The notes beneath the pieces are model-generated. The model had not been told where the DNA came from, ran no database searches, and saw nothing but the letters and a program-made list of their open reading frames with translations. A program made the translations under genes and the position numbers. Positions 28,780-37,181 of a stretch of DNA of 37,181 nt are shown here, in pieces (position 1 is the stretch's first letter; each line of letters starts with the position of its first letter). The stretch is from an uncultured Verrucomicrobia subdivision 3 bacterium. Its GTDB lineage: Bacteria; Verrucomicrobiota; Verrucomicrobiia; Limisphaerales; UBA11358. Location: the NCBI GenBank assembly GCA_903918885.1, contig CAIXFY010000002.1, forward strand, positions 1 through 37,181. Reading direction: 5' to 3'.

Positions 28780-29241
28780 TTATTTATTCAAAGATACTAG
28801 AATCACTAAAGCCGCACACGCCATGCAAAAAATCGCAAAACCAAACGGAACCCAACACAAATAAGATGGCGTAAATTCCAAAACCGACTGCTTCGGGTTT
28901 CGCGGGTTGACGAATACCGTAACCGGTTGGCCAACTCGGTAAAATGCTGTCACAGCCTCGGCACTGCAATAGACACCACTAGAAAAATTGAGAATACGCC
29001 AATGGTTTGAATGAAAAATTCGCCCATTAAGAGTAAACTCATATTCGATAATGGGTAAGACCTCTTCGCAGCCACGTGCAACTGGTCGGCGTTGGGTCGT
29101 GGATGTAGTAATAACCCCTGATACTTGAGCCCAATCACGGACAGATTGCTCTCGGCGGCGAATCCAAAATCCGAGGGCAATCAATAAGGCAGCGATACTC
29201 ATGAATATCACTAGCGCCAATTTGTCGTCGGAATTAAACAT
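28780..29241 (-). CDS. DUF3592 family membrane protein in an AT-rich insert
   Basis: The 153-residue product has an N-terminal helix (L-A-L-V-I-F-M-S-I-A-A-L-L-I-A-L-G-F-W-I), a soluble middle with W-A-Q-V-S-G-V-I-T, P-I-I-E-Y-E-F-T-L-N-G-R-I-F and V-F-V-N-P-R-N-P-K-Q-S-V-L, and a C-terminal helix (P-F-G-F-A-I-F-C-M-A-C-A-A-L-V-I-L-V). This is the DUF3592 layout; function unknown. The gene is AT-richer than flanking folB and comEC. Its downstream flank carries the 17-nt word TGCAGCCTATCTTGGTG (28755-28771), which occurs with one mismatch next to the cassette-like gene at 10948-10964. This suggests acquisition by a similar route. Confidence 0.75.
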   Translation of the reverse strand: MFNSDDKLALVIFMSIAALLIALGFWIRRREQSVRDWAQVSGVITTSTTQRRPVARGCEEVLPIIEYEFTLNGRIFHSNHWRILNFSSGVYCSAEAVTAFYRVGQPVTVFVNPRNPKQSVLEFTPSYLCWVPFGFAIFCMACAALVILVSLNK

Positions 29242-29340
29242 GCATTAAGCCGCCTAGAATTGTCAGGCCGCAGCTTTTGTGACCTGCATTTTCAACAAAT
29301 TTAGGCTGCGCCGAACCCGGTTTGTTATCAAGCGCATTTT

Positions 29341-31752
29341 TCATTTCTGAAAAATTCGGCCATCCATCGCGCGCAATTTCCAACCGGCGTTGTCCGTTTC
29401 AATTTTCACCGCGCCGGCAGTGCGCGTGTAAACCACGAAAATTTTCCTCCGCTCCAGCCGTTCCTGCAAGCTGCGGCTCGCGCGCCGCGTCGCCGGAAAT
29501 TCGGAATCGGCAATGACGACGGCCTGCGGCCGGATCGCGTCCAGCAGCGCGTCGCACAGCGGCTCGCCTTCCGCCGGCAAACCGGCCACGACGACGTCGG
29601 CGCGCAAGTCGTTGGTGAGCGACAGCAACTCGCTCTGTCCGCTCCGGCTCAAATCGGCGAGCAGCAAAATCCGCGCGCCGTGAAAATTGCCGAGGAGCAC
29701 CAGCGGCGCGTCATCGGCTTTGGCGACGTTGGTGGTCGCCGCCGGAAACAAAACCCGCCAACAGCCGACCGTGTCGCCGGCGCTCAGGATTTTGTGGCGG
29801 CTTGCCGGTTGGTCAAATGCCGCCACCGCGTCGCGATAAGCGGCGGAGCGGAATTTCACGCCGCTCGTCCACAGCTCGCCGACGCCAAAAAGTTCGTCGA
29901 GCGCCCGCGCGCCGCCGCAATTTTTCGTGTCGCCTTCGGTCAGGGCGAGGCGCGGCAGCGAATTGACGCCCTGCGCGCGGAGATAATTTTTCAGCGTGAA
30001 ATCAACGGCCTTCTCATCGCCGCAGTTGATGAGCCAGTCGTTTTTTCGCCCGGCGGCGTCCACATAAATCGCGTGTCCGCCGTTCAGTGGCAGCACGGTC
30101 AAATCGGTTTTGTCGTGCGCCGACTGCCATTGCCACAGATAAATTCCGCCGATGCCAAGCAGGATGGCCGCGCCGGAAACGATTCTGCGTCGCGTCGCAA
30201 ACCAGCCGCTGAACGCGCCGATGAGCGCAGCGTAATAAATCGCAATCGTGGCGAGCGACGGTTCCGGCACATAAAAATACGCGCCGGGAACCTTGGCGCT
30301 TTCGACGCTCACCCAGGTCATCGCGACCATGAAAAACCACGCGGCGTGGTTGAAGATTTCGGTCAGCCACGGCAGCCAATGGCCGCAGAGCAGCGCGCCG
30401 AGGTTTGCCATCAGCGCGAAGGTGCCGAGTGGCACGGCGAAGAGATTGGCGAACGTCGAGACGGGGCTGAACAGGTGAAAATATTTCGCTGCGAGCGGAA
30501 TCGAGCCCATCCACGCGGCGAACGAAAGTCCGCAGTAGCGCGCGAATTTGCGCGACAGCCAGAACAAAACTTTTTTCCAGCCGGAAACCAACTCGTCGGG
30601 CAACAACGAATCGTGTTTCAAGACGCGGTCAAACAGCGCGTTCAACGGCGGCAGCATCAGCGCGATGGTGAGCATGACGAAAAACGAGAGTTGAAAGCTC
30701 GCCTCGAAAAGCTGGTTGGGATTCCAAACGAGAATGATGAGCGCGGCGGCGGCGAGTGAATTCAGCAAATCGCTTGGGCGTTTCAGCGCCCAGCCGCCGA
30801 GAACGATAGTCATCATCACGGACGCGCGGATGGCGGACGGTTCCCAGCCGGTGGCGGCGGTGTAAAACCAGATCGTGGGAATCGCAATCGCGCCGCACCA
30901 CGCGCGCGCGAGGCGCAGCACGCGCAGGAGCGTGACGATGATGCCGGAGAGCAGGGCGATGCGCAGGCCGTCAATCGCGAACATGTGCATCGTGCCGGCG
31001 CGCAAAAACGGTTCGCCAATGTCGCCGGTGAAGGCGGTGCGCCAGCCGAGCGTCATCGCCCACAGCAAACGCAAAGGCTCGTCTTCATTAGGCAAACCGA
31101 GCGCGAGCGTTCCTTTTGACCAGTTGAGAAAGCGGTCGGTGAGCGGCGGCGTGGAAATTTCCGGTGGCAAGATTTTCCAGTCGTTGGCGGATTCGGTTTT
31201 GAGTTGGTAATAAATGCCGCGCGTGGCGAGATAATTTTCAAAATCAAAAAGTCCGTCGGCCAGCGGCGGCGGCGGACGCGATACGACGCCGGAAATTTCC
31301 ACGGCTTGCCCGGCGAAGAAATTGGACGCGAGCAGTCCGGGCGTCGTGACCAGAATTTCGCCGGTGGCGGGCTGAAAATTTTCCGCGCGGCGGATTTCCG
31401 TGACGCGGACGCGCGCTGCGCTGCGCCAGTTTTCTTCGCCGTCGCGCTCGATGATTTTTAGGCGTGGCGTTTCGGCGAGTTCGCCACGCACAGTCGCGAG
31501 CGCGGGTTCGCTGCCGAGTTGCGACCGTAAGTCGTGCGGCGCGATGACGGCGGTGCGGACGGCAAAATTCGTCCAACCGAGCAGCGCGAGCAGCGGCCAG
31601 AGCAGGTGCGGACGGAGTTTGCCGAAGGCGAACGCAAGGGCGAGGAACAGAAATGATGCGGCGAAGAGGACGGCAATCGGCGCGGAAAAAATTTGCGCGA
31701 GCAGCAGCCCGAAAGCGTAGGCGAGAACGACGCTGACGAGCGGACGGTTCAT
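29341..31752 (-). CDS. comEC: ComEC/Rec2-family DNA-uptake channel with a degenerate hydrolase domain
   Basis: ComEC forms the inner-membrane channel for transforming DNA. The 803-residue product has an N-terminal hydrophobic and OB-like part (~1-240, DUF4131 type), the Competence-domain membrane region (~240-560) with T-M-H-M-F-A-I-D-G-L-R-I-A-L-L-S-G and W-E-P-S-A-I-R-A-S-V-M, and a C-terminal metallo-beta-lactamase-like domain (~575-800). In the latter the metal motif (usually H-A-D-N-D-H) reads T-E-G-D-T-K-N-C-G-G, so most metal ligands are missing. M-N-R-P-L-V-S-V-V at 31752 is the best start, one base after the vanZ-like stop. The large plus-strand frame across 29680-30759 is a shadow. 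Confidence 0.88.
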   Translation of the reverse strand: MNRPLVSVVLAYAFGLLLAQIFSAPIAVLFAASFLFLALAFAFGKLRPHLLWPLLALLGWTNFAVRTAVIAPHDLRSQLGSEPALATVRGELAETPRLKIIERDGEENWRSAARVRVTEIRRAENFQPATGEILVTTPGLLASNFFAGQAVEISGVVSRPPPPLADGLFDFENYLATRGIYYQLKTESANDWKILPPEISTPPLTDRFLNWSKGTLALGLPNEDEPLRLLWAMTLGWRTAFTGDIGEPFLRAGTMHMFAIDGLRIALLSGIIVTLLRVLRLARAWCGAIAIPTIWFYTAATGWEPSAIRASVMMTIVLGGWALKRPSDLLNSLAAAALIILVWNPNQLFEASFQLSFFVMLTIALMLPPLNALFDRVLKHDSLLPDELVSGWKKVLFWLSRKFARYCGLSFAAWMGSIPLAAKYFHLFSPVSTFANLFAVPLGTFALMANLGALLCGHWLPWLTEIFNHAAWFFMVAMTWVSVESAKVPGAYFYVPEPSLATIAIYYAALIGAFSGWFATRRRIVSGAAILLGIGGIYLWQWQSAHDKTDLTVLPLNGGHAIYVDAAGRKNDWLINCGDEKAVDFTLKNYLRAQGVNSLPRLALTEGDTKNCGGARALDELFGVGELWTSGVKFRSAAYRDAVAAFDQPASRHKILSAGDTVGCWRVLFPAATTNVAKADDAPLVLLGNFHGARILLLADLSRSGQSELLSLTNDLRADVVVAGLPAEGEPLCDALLDAIRPQAVVIADSEFPATRRASRSLQERLERRKIFVVYTRTAGAVKIETDNAGWKLRAMDGRIFQK

Positions 31753-31753
31753 T

Positions 31754-32230
31754 TCACCGGCGTTTGAAGATTTTGCCGAACGACCACAGCAGCAGCAATC
31801 CCGCCGCACCGCCGCTGGTGTCAATGAATACATCGGTGACGAGCGCGGTGCGCAGCGGGACGAAAATCTGGTGAAGTTCGTCGCTGGCGGCGTATAGAAA
31901 AATGATGGCCAAAGTCAGACCAGCTTCGTCCCAACGCCATTCTTCTTGGCTGCGCTCCGGTGTATTTATTGGATTACGAGTAGAGTGAATTGCGCGCCAG
32001 AGGAGCAGGGCAAGCAGGGCGTATTCGGTCAGGTGGCCGCATTTGCGGAAGAGGTGGTGGATGGCCTCGATGTGCTCCGATGACATCTCAGGAAATAGCC
32101 AATGCAGCAATGGAACAAATAGTGTGGAGGAATGCTGGTAGGAATGAGCATCGCTGGAGGCAGAAAATATCAATGACATCCACGCACCCACCGGCAGCCA
32201 GTAAAACAACAGGTTTCGCAGCTTGTGCAC
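31754..32230 (-). CDS. VanZ-like family membrane protein
   Basis: The ~158-residue product has four helices and the VanZ motif: R-K-C-G-H-L-T-E-Y-A-L-L-A-L-L-L-W-R, and S-D-E-L-H-Q-I-F-V-P-L-R-T-A-L-V-T-D-V-F-I-D-T-S-G-G. Members are small membrane proteins; the name comes from low-level teicoplanin resistance, but most members have unknown roles. The frame continues far upstream over the divergent gene without conserved sequence, so GTG at 32230 (V-H-K-L-R-N-L-L-F-Y-W) is the proposed start; the exact start is uncertain. It is followed by comEC after one base. Confidence 0.78.
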   Translation of the reverse strand: MHKLRNLLFYWLPVGAWMSLIFSASSDAHSYQHSSTLFVPLLHWLFPEMSSEHIEAIHHLFRKCGHLTEYALLALLLWRAIHSTRNPINTPERSQEEWRWDEAGLTLAIIFLYAASDELHQIFVPLRTALVTDVFIDTSGGAAGLLLLWSFGKIFKRR

Positions 32231-32345
32231 GCCCGATGAAAGCGGGATTCTGGCGGCGCGGCAATCTGAAATTGAAATGTGTTGCCGCCCGTTCCTGCCT
32301 TTGCGATTGCCAAGCTGCGGTGGATTTGGCACAGAAATGCACCCG

Positions 32346-33854
32346 ATGAAAAAGTTTGCCATTATTTTCAACCTAGTTTTGGTCACGGCTGGCCTGCGCG
32401 CCGCGTTGCCGACACCGGATTTGATCGCGCAAATCCATTTTGCCGGCGTCCAGAAAATCTTCACTGCCAAAAATGTGACGGCGTTCACCAATGAGTTTGG
32501 TTGCGCCGAAGCGCTGGCGCTGCGGAAACAGACGGCGGATAAATTGTCGGTCTGGCTCTCCGGTTGGCTGCAAAAAAACACCGGCGCGACGGTGGCCGAC
32601 GGCGCGGCCAAACTGCGCCCGCTGTTTGACGACCTGCAAAAGTCCGAGTGGTATCTGGACGCGCGCGCGGTGGCCAACGGGAAACCGACAGCGGCAATTG
32701 CCATCAAACTGGGCGTTGACCGGGCCCAATTGTGGCAGAGCACCTTGAAATTATTTTTTGCGACGGCGATTTTTGAGCAGACTGGTGGCTGGCTGATTTT
32801 TGCCTCGGACGCCAGCGCACAAAAGCTGGCTGATGGTCTGGTGCAGAAAGTTTCCGCCAATGACACCGCCTGGCTATCCGCTGATGTTAACTGGCCGCGG
32901 CTCGCGCAGTGGTATCCCAAACTGAAAGAACTCGGATTACCAGAGACACAATTCACCGTCACCGCGCCCGATGATAATTTGTGGATCAACGGCCGATTTT
33001 TGTTCCCGGAAAATCTTTCGCTCCAGCTGGAGCACTGGCAGGTCCCGACGAATACAGTGCATCCGCCGTTCGTGAGTTTTACCGCCGTGCGTGGCTTTGC
33101 CGCGTGGCTCAAGTCGCAACCATGGAGTTTGCCCTACGCACTTTCGCCCGCGCCCAATCAGGCGTTTGTCTGGGCGTTGCCGCAGGTTCCCTACCAGACT
33201 TTTCTGGCGTTGCCGGTGGCCGATGCGGCGTCGGTGCTGGCGCAGGTTTATGCGAATTTGCAAACTGAATTGAACCATCAAAATGCCGCCGGCAAGTTTT
33301 TGGCGCCGCTGTCGGTGGAGCAGACGGGTAATCAGATTTCCTTGATGGGGATGCCGCCATTTCTTTCGCCCTACATCCAAGCCGTGCGTGAACCGGCGGG
33401 GCAATTTCTTCTTGCCGGCGGTTTTCCGAATATCCGACGCGGTGGCCCGCTGCCGGCGGATTTGAGTCAGCGGCTGGCGCAAAAAAACCTTTTGTTTTAT
33501 CACTGGGAAATCACGGCTGAACGCCTGCCGCAGGCTTTAAACTTTAGTCAACTCGGTTTGCTCATGACCGTTCGCCGGCAGCTTGAAGGAGAATCGACCG
33601 CGCTGAAATGGATTCAAAAAGTTTCGCCCGCGATGGGCAACAACGTCACCGAAATTTTCCAGACTGGCTCGGCCGAAATGACGTTCACCCGAAAATCCGT
33701 CGGCGGATTCACCGCGCTGGAGTTGCTCGCACTGGGCAACTGGCTGGAAGCCCCTAATTTTCCCGGTTGTGATTTAAAGTTCACGCTCCAAAAAAAAAAC
33801 CGGCGGCCGCAGCCCGCGCCCGCCGCGGTGACTACGCCGCTTCCGGCGAAATAA
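32346..33854 (+). CDS. Exported protein of unknown function
   Basis: The 502-residue product starts with a signal peptide (M-K-K-F-A-I-I-F-N-L-V-L-V-T-A-G-L-R-A). The mature part alternates helices and strands without a recognised motif; segments such as A-D-G-A-A-K-L-R-P-L-F-D-D-L and W-L-I-F-A-S-D-A-S-A-Q-K-L-A-D resemble large exported proteins seen in Verrucomicrobiota, but I cannot name a family. The end is Lys/Pro-rich (K-K-N-R-R-P-Q-P-A-P). ATG at 32346 is the start that yields the signal peptide. It is divergent from vanZ-comEC and followed 4 bases later by pdxJ, so it probably shares the pdxJ transcript. Confidence 0.75.
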   Translation: MKKFAIIFNLVLVTAGLRAALPTPDLIAQIHFAGVQKIFTAKNVTAFTNEFGCAEALALRKQTADKLSVWLSGWLQKNTGATVADGAAKLRPLFDDLQKSEWYLDARAVANGKPTAAIAIKLGVDRAQLWQSTLKLFFATAIFEQTGGWLIFASDASAQKLADGLVQKVSANDTAWLSADVNWPRLAQWYPKLKELGLPETQFTVTAPDDNLWINGRFLFPENLSLQLEHWQVPTNTVHPPFVSFTAVRGFAAWLKSQPWSLPYALSPAPNQAFVWALPQVPYQTFLALPVADAASVLAQVYANLQTELNHQNAAGKFLAPLSVEQTGNQISLMGMPPFLSPYIQAVREPAGQFLLAGGFPNIRRGGPLPADLSQRLAQKNLLFYHWEITAERLPQALNFSQLGLLMTVRRQLEGESTALKWIQKVSPAMGNNVTEIFQTGSAEMTFTRKSVGGFTALELLALGNWLEAPNFPGCDLKFTLQKKNRRPQPAPAAVTTPLPAK

Positions 33855-33858
33855 TTTC

Positions 33859-34602
33859 ATGCTCAAACTTGGCGTCAACATTGACCATGTCGCGACGATT
33901 CGCGAGGCGCGTTATCGCGGCCTCGGCCACGGCGAACCGTGCCCGGTCGCGGCGGCGCTCGCGGCTGAAGCCGCCGGCGCGCACGGCATCACCGCGCACT
34001 TGCGCGAGGATCGGCGGCATATCCAGGATCGCGACGTCTGGGCGTTGCGCGAAAAAATCAAAACGCGTTTGAATCTGGAAATGGCCAACGCGCCGGAAAT
34101 CATTTCCATTGCGCTGAAGCTCAAGCCGGACATCGTCTGCATCGTCCCGGAGCGACGGCTGGAGGTGACGACGGAAGGCGGACTCGACGTGGTCGCGGCG
34201 GAAAAATCTCTGGCCGAAACGCGCAAAAAAATGAACGACGCGGGCATCGAGGTCAGTTTTTTCATCGCGCCGGATGAAGACCAGATTGCTGCGAGCGCGC
34301 GGGTCGGCGCGCAGTTCATCGAATTGCACACGGGTAAATTCGCGGAAGATTTTCATGACGCCGCCAAGCGCGAAAAGGAATTGCGGCGGCTCGTCGCCGG
34401 CGCGCGGCAGGCGCACGTGCTCGGGCTGAAGGTGAACGCCGGTCACGGTTTGAACCTTGAAAATCTTCCCGCGCTGTTCGCCGTGCCGCATCTGGTGGAG
34501 TTGAACGTCGGCCACAGTCTCGTGAGCCGCGCCGTGCTGGTCGGGATGGACGCGGCCGTGCGCGAGATGCTGGCGGTGATGCAAACTTACCGACACCCTT
34601 GA
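33859..34602 (+). CDS. pdxJ: Pyridoxine 5'-phosphate synthase
   Basis: Forms pyridoxine 5'-phosphate from 1-deoxyxylulose 5-phosphate and 3-amino-1-hydroxyacetone 1-phosphate (DXP-dependent vitamin B6 route). The 247-residue TIM barrel starts L-G-V-N-I-D-H-V-A-T-I-R-E-A-R-Y and has G-I-T-A-H-L-R-E-D-R-R-H-I-Q-D, N-L-E-M-A, I-V-P-E-R-R-x-E-V-T-T-E-G-G-L-D, E-L-H-T-G and G-L-K-V-N-A-G-H-G-L-N, all family signatures. It follows the exported protein by 4 bases. Other B6 genes (pdxA) are not in the window. Confidence 0.95.
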   Translation: MLKLGVNIDHVATIREARYRGLGHGEPCPVAAALAAEAAGAHGITAHLREDRRHIQDRDVWALREKIKTRLNLEMANAPEIISIALKLKPDIVCIVPERRLEVTTEGGLDVVAAEKSLAETRKKMNDAGIEVSFFIAPDEDQIAASARVGAQFIELHTGKFAEDFHDAAKREKELRRLVAGARQAHVLGLKVNAGHGLNLENLPALFAVPHLVELNVGHSLVSRAVLVGMDAAVREMLAVMQTYRHP

Positions 34603-34650
34603 TTGTCGCGCGTTTTTGCTTCCGCGCGCCCGGATTTTGTTTCCATATCG

Positions 34651-34672
34651 TAACCTGCCTTTAACCTGCCTG
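34651..34672 (+). repeat. Tandem 11-nt repeat before the response regulator
   Basis: TAACCTGCCTT is followed directly by TAACCTGCCTG, two 11-nt units, about 38 bases before the gene at 34710. The spacing resembles tandem sites for a winged-helix regulator, but the sequence does not match the Pho-like units elsewhere in the window. Confidence 0.4.
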
Positions 34673-34709
34673 ACATGGTGGTTTTGCCAGCATGAAGTAG
34701 TATTTGATC

Positions 34710-35090
34710 GTGATACCGAGAATCCTGATTGTTGACGACGAGAGCGATTTCATCGAACTGGTGAAATTCCGCCTCGCGAATCTCGGTTGTGAATTTCTGG
34801 TGGCCGGTGACGGCGTGCACGCCCTGAGTCAGGCGCGGCAGTTCAAGCCGGATTTGATCCTCTTGGATATTTTGCTGCCGGATCTGGACGGTTTGTCCGT
34901 CTGCGAAATCTTGCGCCGCCAGCCGGTCACGAAAAAAATCCCCATCATCTTCATGAGCGCCCTCAGCGGTAACGTGACCAAGCGCACCGCGGCGATGCAC
35001 GCCGAGGACTTTTTCACGAAGCCGCTCGACCTCGGCCGCCTCGAAAAACGCATCGCTGAGTTATTGTCGTCCAAGTTGTCGGCAAATTGA
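34710..35090 (+). CDS. Single-domain response regulator (CheY-like receiver)
   Basis: The 126-residue product is one receiver domain with no output domain. The acidic pocket D-D-E is in I-L-I-V-D-D-E, the phosphate-accepting Asp in L-I-L-L-D-I-L-L-P-D, the switch Ser in F-M-S-A-L and the Lys in F-F-T-K-P-L. Starts GTG at 34710 and TTG at 34704 are both possible; GTG gives the usual short N-terminus (M-I-P-R-I-L-I-V-D-D-E). No kinase or chemotaxis gene is adjacent, so its partner is unknown. It may be a phosphorelay intermediate or act on a distant output. Confidence 0.88.
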   Translation: MIPRILIVDDESDFIELVKFRLANLGCEFLVAGDGVHALSQARQFKPDLILLDILLPDLDGLSVCEILRRQPVTKKIPIIFMSALSGNVTKRTAAMHAEDFFTKPLDLGRLEKRIAELLSSKLSAN

Positions 35091-35117
35091 CCGGAGCAAA
35101 TTCCTTCCGCGCTTCGC

Positions 35118-35146
35118 TTGACAGTGGCAGGTGCAATCTTCATTTT
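35118..35146 (+). promoter_or_regulatory. Possible promoter of acnA
   Basis: A perfect TTGACA (-35 type) at 35118-35123 is followed 16-17 bases later by a T-rich weak -10 candidate (TCATTT/CATTTT). The gap 35091-35177 upstream of acnA otherwise holds only a short dyad TGATT/AATCA near 35152-35168. Confidence 0.35.
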
Positions 35147-35177
35147 CTTGTGATTGTTTTTTAATCATAGGAATAAA

Positions 35178-37181
35178 ATGAGTGCATCCCACAACTTGTT
35201 CGGAACGTTGCAGAATTTTGAACTCGGCAACGGCGCGTCCGGAAAATTTTACTCGCTGCCCGCATTGGAAAAAGCCGGTGTCGGTCCTATCTCAAAATTA
35301 CCAGTTTCCATTCGCATTGTGCTCGAATCCGTCCTGCGCAATTGCGACGGTAAAAAAGTCCACGAAGCGAACGTGAAGGAACTCGCCAACTGGCAGGCGA
35401 CCGAGACGCGCACGGCGGAAATCCCGTTCGTGGTCGCGCGCATCGTGCTGCAAGATTTTACCGGCGTGCCGCTGCTGGTGGACTTGGCGGCGATGCGCAC
35501 CGCCGTGGCCAAGCTGAACAAGAATCCAAAAATCATTGAGCCGCTCGTGCCCGTGGATCTCGTCGTGGATCATTCGGTGCAAGTGGATTTCGCCGGTGGC
35601 GCGGATTCGATGGCAAAGAACTTAGATTTGGAATTCACGCGCAATCGTGAGCGCTACCAGTTTTTGAAATGGGGCATGCAGGCGTTTGATACGTTCAAGG
35701 TCGTGCCGCCGGGGATTGGCATCGTGCATCAGGTCAATTTGGAATATCTCGCCAAGGGCGTGCTGAATGCCGGCGAGGTGTATTATCCCGACACGCTCGT
35801 CGGCACCGACTCGCACACCACGATGATCAACGGTCTCGGCATCGTCGGCTGGGGCGTCGGTGGCATCGAAGCGGAAGCCGGCATGTTGGGCCAGCCCGTT
35901 TATTTTCTTACGCCTGATGTGGTCGGCGTTCATCTCACCGGTTCCATCCGCGAAGGCGTCACTGCCACGGACGTTGCGCTCACCGTCACGCAGATTCTTC
36001 GCAAGGCAAAAGTAGTCGGCAAGTTTGTGGAATTTTTCGGTCCCGGCGCGGCGGCGTTGCCGCTCGTGGATCGCGCGACCATTGCGAACATGGCGCCCGA
36101 ATACGGCGCGACGATGGGCTTCTTCCCGATTGATGCCGAGTGCGTGAATTATTTGCGCGCCACCGGCCGCAGCGATGAAGCCGTCAAGACCTACGAAAAT
36201 TATTACAAGGCGCAAGGCCTCTGGGGCATTCCGAAGAAAGGCGAAGTCGTCTATTCGCAGGAAATCGAACTCGATCTCGGCACGGTGCTGCCCAGCGTCG
36301 CCGGTCCGAAACGCCCGCAGGACCGCATCGAATTGCCGAAGCTAAAAAACGAATTCATCACCGCGTTCAGCAAGCCTGTCACCGAAAACGGTTTTGGCAT
36401 GAAGTCCGAAGACCTCGGCAAAGTGAAAGCCGATGTCGCGCTGACTGGCGGCAAATCCACCATCGGTCACGGATCCGTTCTCATCGCCGCGATCACGAGC
36501 TGCACGAACACCAGCAATCCCAGCGTCATGCTCGCCGCCGGTTTGCTCGCGAAGAAAGCAGTGGAAAAAGGTCTGACCGTCAACGCTTCCGTCAAAGCCT
36601 CGCTCGCGCCTGGTTCACGCGTCGTCACGGATTATCTCAACGCTACCGGCCTCACGCCGTATCTCGACAAGCTGGGTTTCAATCTGGTCGGTTACGGTTG
36701 CGCCACCTGCATCGGCAACTCTGGCCCGTTGCATCCGGCCATCGAAGAAGTCGTGGTGAAAAATAATTTGGTCGCCGCCGCCGTGCTCTCCGGCAATCGT
36801 AATTTCGAGGCGCGCGTCCACCAGAACATCAAGGCGAACTTCCTCATGTCGCCGCCGCTCGTGGTCGCGTTCGCGCTCGCGGGCCGCGTGGACATTGACC
36901 TCGCCAACGACGCGCTCGGCACCGGCAAGGATGGCAAGCCCGTCCACTTGCGCGACATCTGGCCGAGCTTGAAAGAGGTGCGCGACCTCATGCAGGCCGC
37001 GTTGCAACCGGAAATTTTCCGCAAGCTCTACAAAGATTTCGCCGCGCAAAATCCGAAGTGGAACGAAATTTCTTCGAGCACCGGCAATGTTTACGAGTGG
37101 GATCGCAAATCCACTTATATTCAAGAACCACCGTTCTTCGAGAATTTCTCGATGACGCCCGGCGCCATTGCTCCGATCACG
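35178..37181 (+). CDS. acnA: Aconitate hydratase, AcnA type (3' end cut by window edge)
   Basis: Interconverts citrate and isocitrate in the TCA cycle through a [4Fe-4S] cluster. The frame begins at ATG 35178 and is open for 668 codons to the last base; the full enzyme is about 900 residues, so the C-terminal swivel domain is missing. Cluster ligands are C442 (I-T-S-C-T-N-T), C508 and C511 ([10 protein letters not shown]), with the same 66 and 3 spacing as E. coli Acn[24 protein letters not shown] is intact. It lies after the response regulator with its own probable promoter. Confidence 0.95.
   Translation, partial: MSASHNLFGTLQNFELGNGASGKFYSLPALEKAGVGPISKLPVSIRIVLESVLRNCDGKKVHEANVKELANWQATETRTAEIPFVVARIVLQDFTGVPLLVDLAAMRTAVAKLNKNPKIIEPLVPVDLVVDHSVQVDFAGGADSMAKNLDLEFTRNRERYQFLKWGMQAFDTFKVVPPGIGIVHQVNLEYLAKGVLNAGEVYYPDTLVGTDSHTTMINGLGIVGWGVGGIEAEAGMLGQPVYFLTPDVVGVHLTGSIREGVTATDVALTVTQILRKAKVVGKFVEFFGPGAAALPLVDRATIANMAPEYGATMGFFPIDAECVNYLRATGRSDEAVKTYENYYKAQGLWGIPKKGEVVYSQEIELDLGTVLPSVAGPKRPQDRIELPKLKNEFITAFSKPVTENGFGMKSEDLGKVKADVALTGGKSTIGHGSVLIAAITSCTNTSNPSVMLAAGLLAKKAVEKGLTVNASVKASLAPGSRVVTDYLNATGLTPYLDKLGFNLVGYGCATCIGNSGPLHPAIEEVVVKNNLVAAAVLSGNRNFEARVHQNIKANFLMSPPLVVAFALAGRVDIDLANDALGTGKDGKPVHLRDIWPSLKEVRDLMQAALQPEIFRKLYKDFAAQNPKWNEISSSTGNVYEWDRKSTYIQEPPFFENFSMTPGAIAPIT

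Noticed and set aside
29680-30759. 359-residue open frame on the plus strand inside comEC
   Set aside because: Arg/Gln/His-rich translation with no signal or domain, fully inside comEC; a codon-bias shadow.
31754-33112. A 452-residue version of the VanZ-like protein
   Set aside because: The upstream ~290 residues are antisense to the exported-protein gene and unlike any family; a start near 32230 gives a normal VanZ length.
34651-34672. Pho box before the response regulator
   Set aside because: The phasing fits but the TAACCTG unit does not match the GTAACA units before pstS and the porin.
1-37181. tRNA, rRNA or riboswitch
   Set aside because: No cloverleaf with a CCA-type end, rRNA signature or known riboswitch core was recognised by eye in the gaps; a covariance-model scan could still find small RNAs.

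Overview
The window is a GC-rich bacterial chromosome segment (the non-standard islands are visibly AT-richer). Gene content and style point to the Verrucomicrobiota, probably a soil or freshwater Limisphaerales/Pedosphaera-like lineage. The reasons are the ribosomal proteins with low-complexity extensions, weak Shine-Dalgarno use, a zinc-ribbon/EFD-type small protein, a HAD-Nudix fusion and several families of dispersed palindromes. The lineage is an inference from overall character; no single marker in the window proves it.

Layout. (1) 1-7860, plus strand: the end of the spc operon and the alpha operon, rplF-rplR-rpsE-rplO-secY-map-infA-rpmJ-rpsM-rpsK-rpsD-rpoA-rplQ, closed by a strong terminator. 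rpmD and adk are absent from their usual places. (2) 7800-8541: a DUF433/DUF5615 toxin-antitoxin-like pair between two copies of the rplQ tail plus terminator. (3) 8542-11493: an accessory stretch with an integron attC-like site, a perfect 25-bp inverted repeat, two copies of an 83/84-nt element, small minus-strand genes (zinc ribbon, GNAT, CutA, two membrane proteins) and an AT-rich cassette-like gene. (4) 11494-14047: a CDP-alcohol phosphatidyltransferase facing an envelope protein of unknown function and fmt. (5) 14034-16816: an arsenic operon arsR-arsM-acr3-arsC with an operator, minus strand. (6) 16860-23015: a phosphate locus, porin-pstS-pstC-pstA-pstB-phoU, with 11-nt-phased Pho-box-like repeats before the porin and pstS. 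(7) 23100-29241: an outer-membrane protein, two small membrane proteins, a secreted lipase-like hydrolase overlapping nadA, an RluE-type pseudouridine synthase carrying a palindromic element inside its coding sequence, then a HAD-Nudix fusion abutting folB, and a DUF3592 gene in an AT-rich insert. (8) 29341-37181: vanZ-comEC (minus), an exported protein of unknown function, pdxJ, a single-domain response regulator, and aconitase acnA running off the right edge.

How genes work together. Translation and transcription core genes occupy the left fifth. The porin, Pst transporter and PhoU form a complete phosphate uptake and signalling unit. It lies directly upstream of an arsenate reductase, arsenite efflux pump and arsenite methylase, which suits the fact that arsenate enters through phosphate transport. 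The HAD-Nudix fusion next to folB may supply the dephosphorylation steps before dihydroneopterin aldolase in folate synthesis. The most unusual signals are that fusion, the cassette/attC-like debris with no integrase in view, the cloverleaf-like repeat expressed as protein inside rluE, and the duplicated terminator around the toxin-antitoxin pair.
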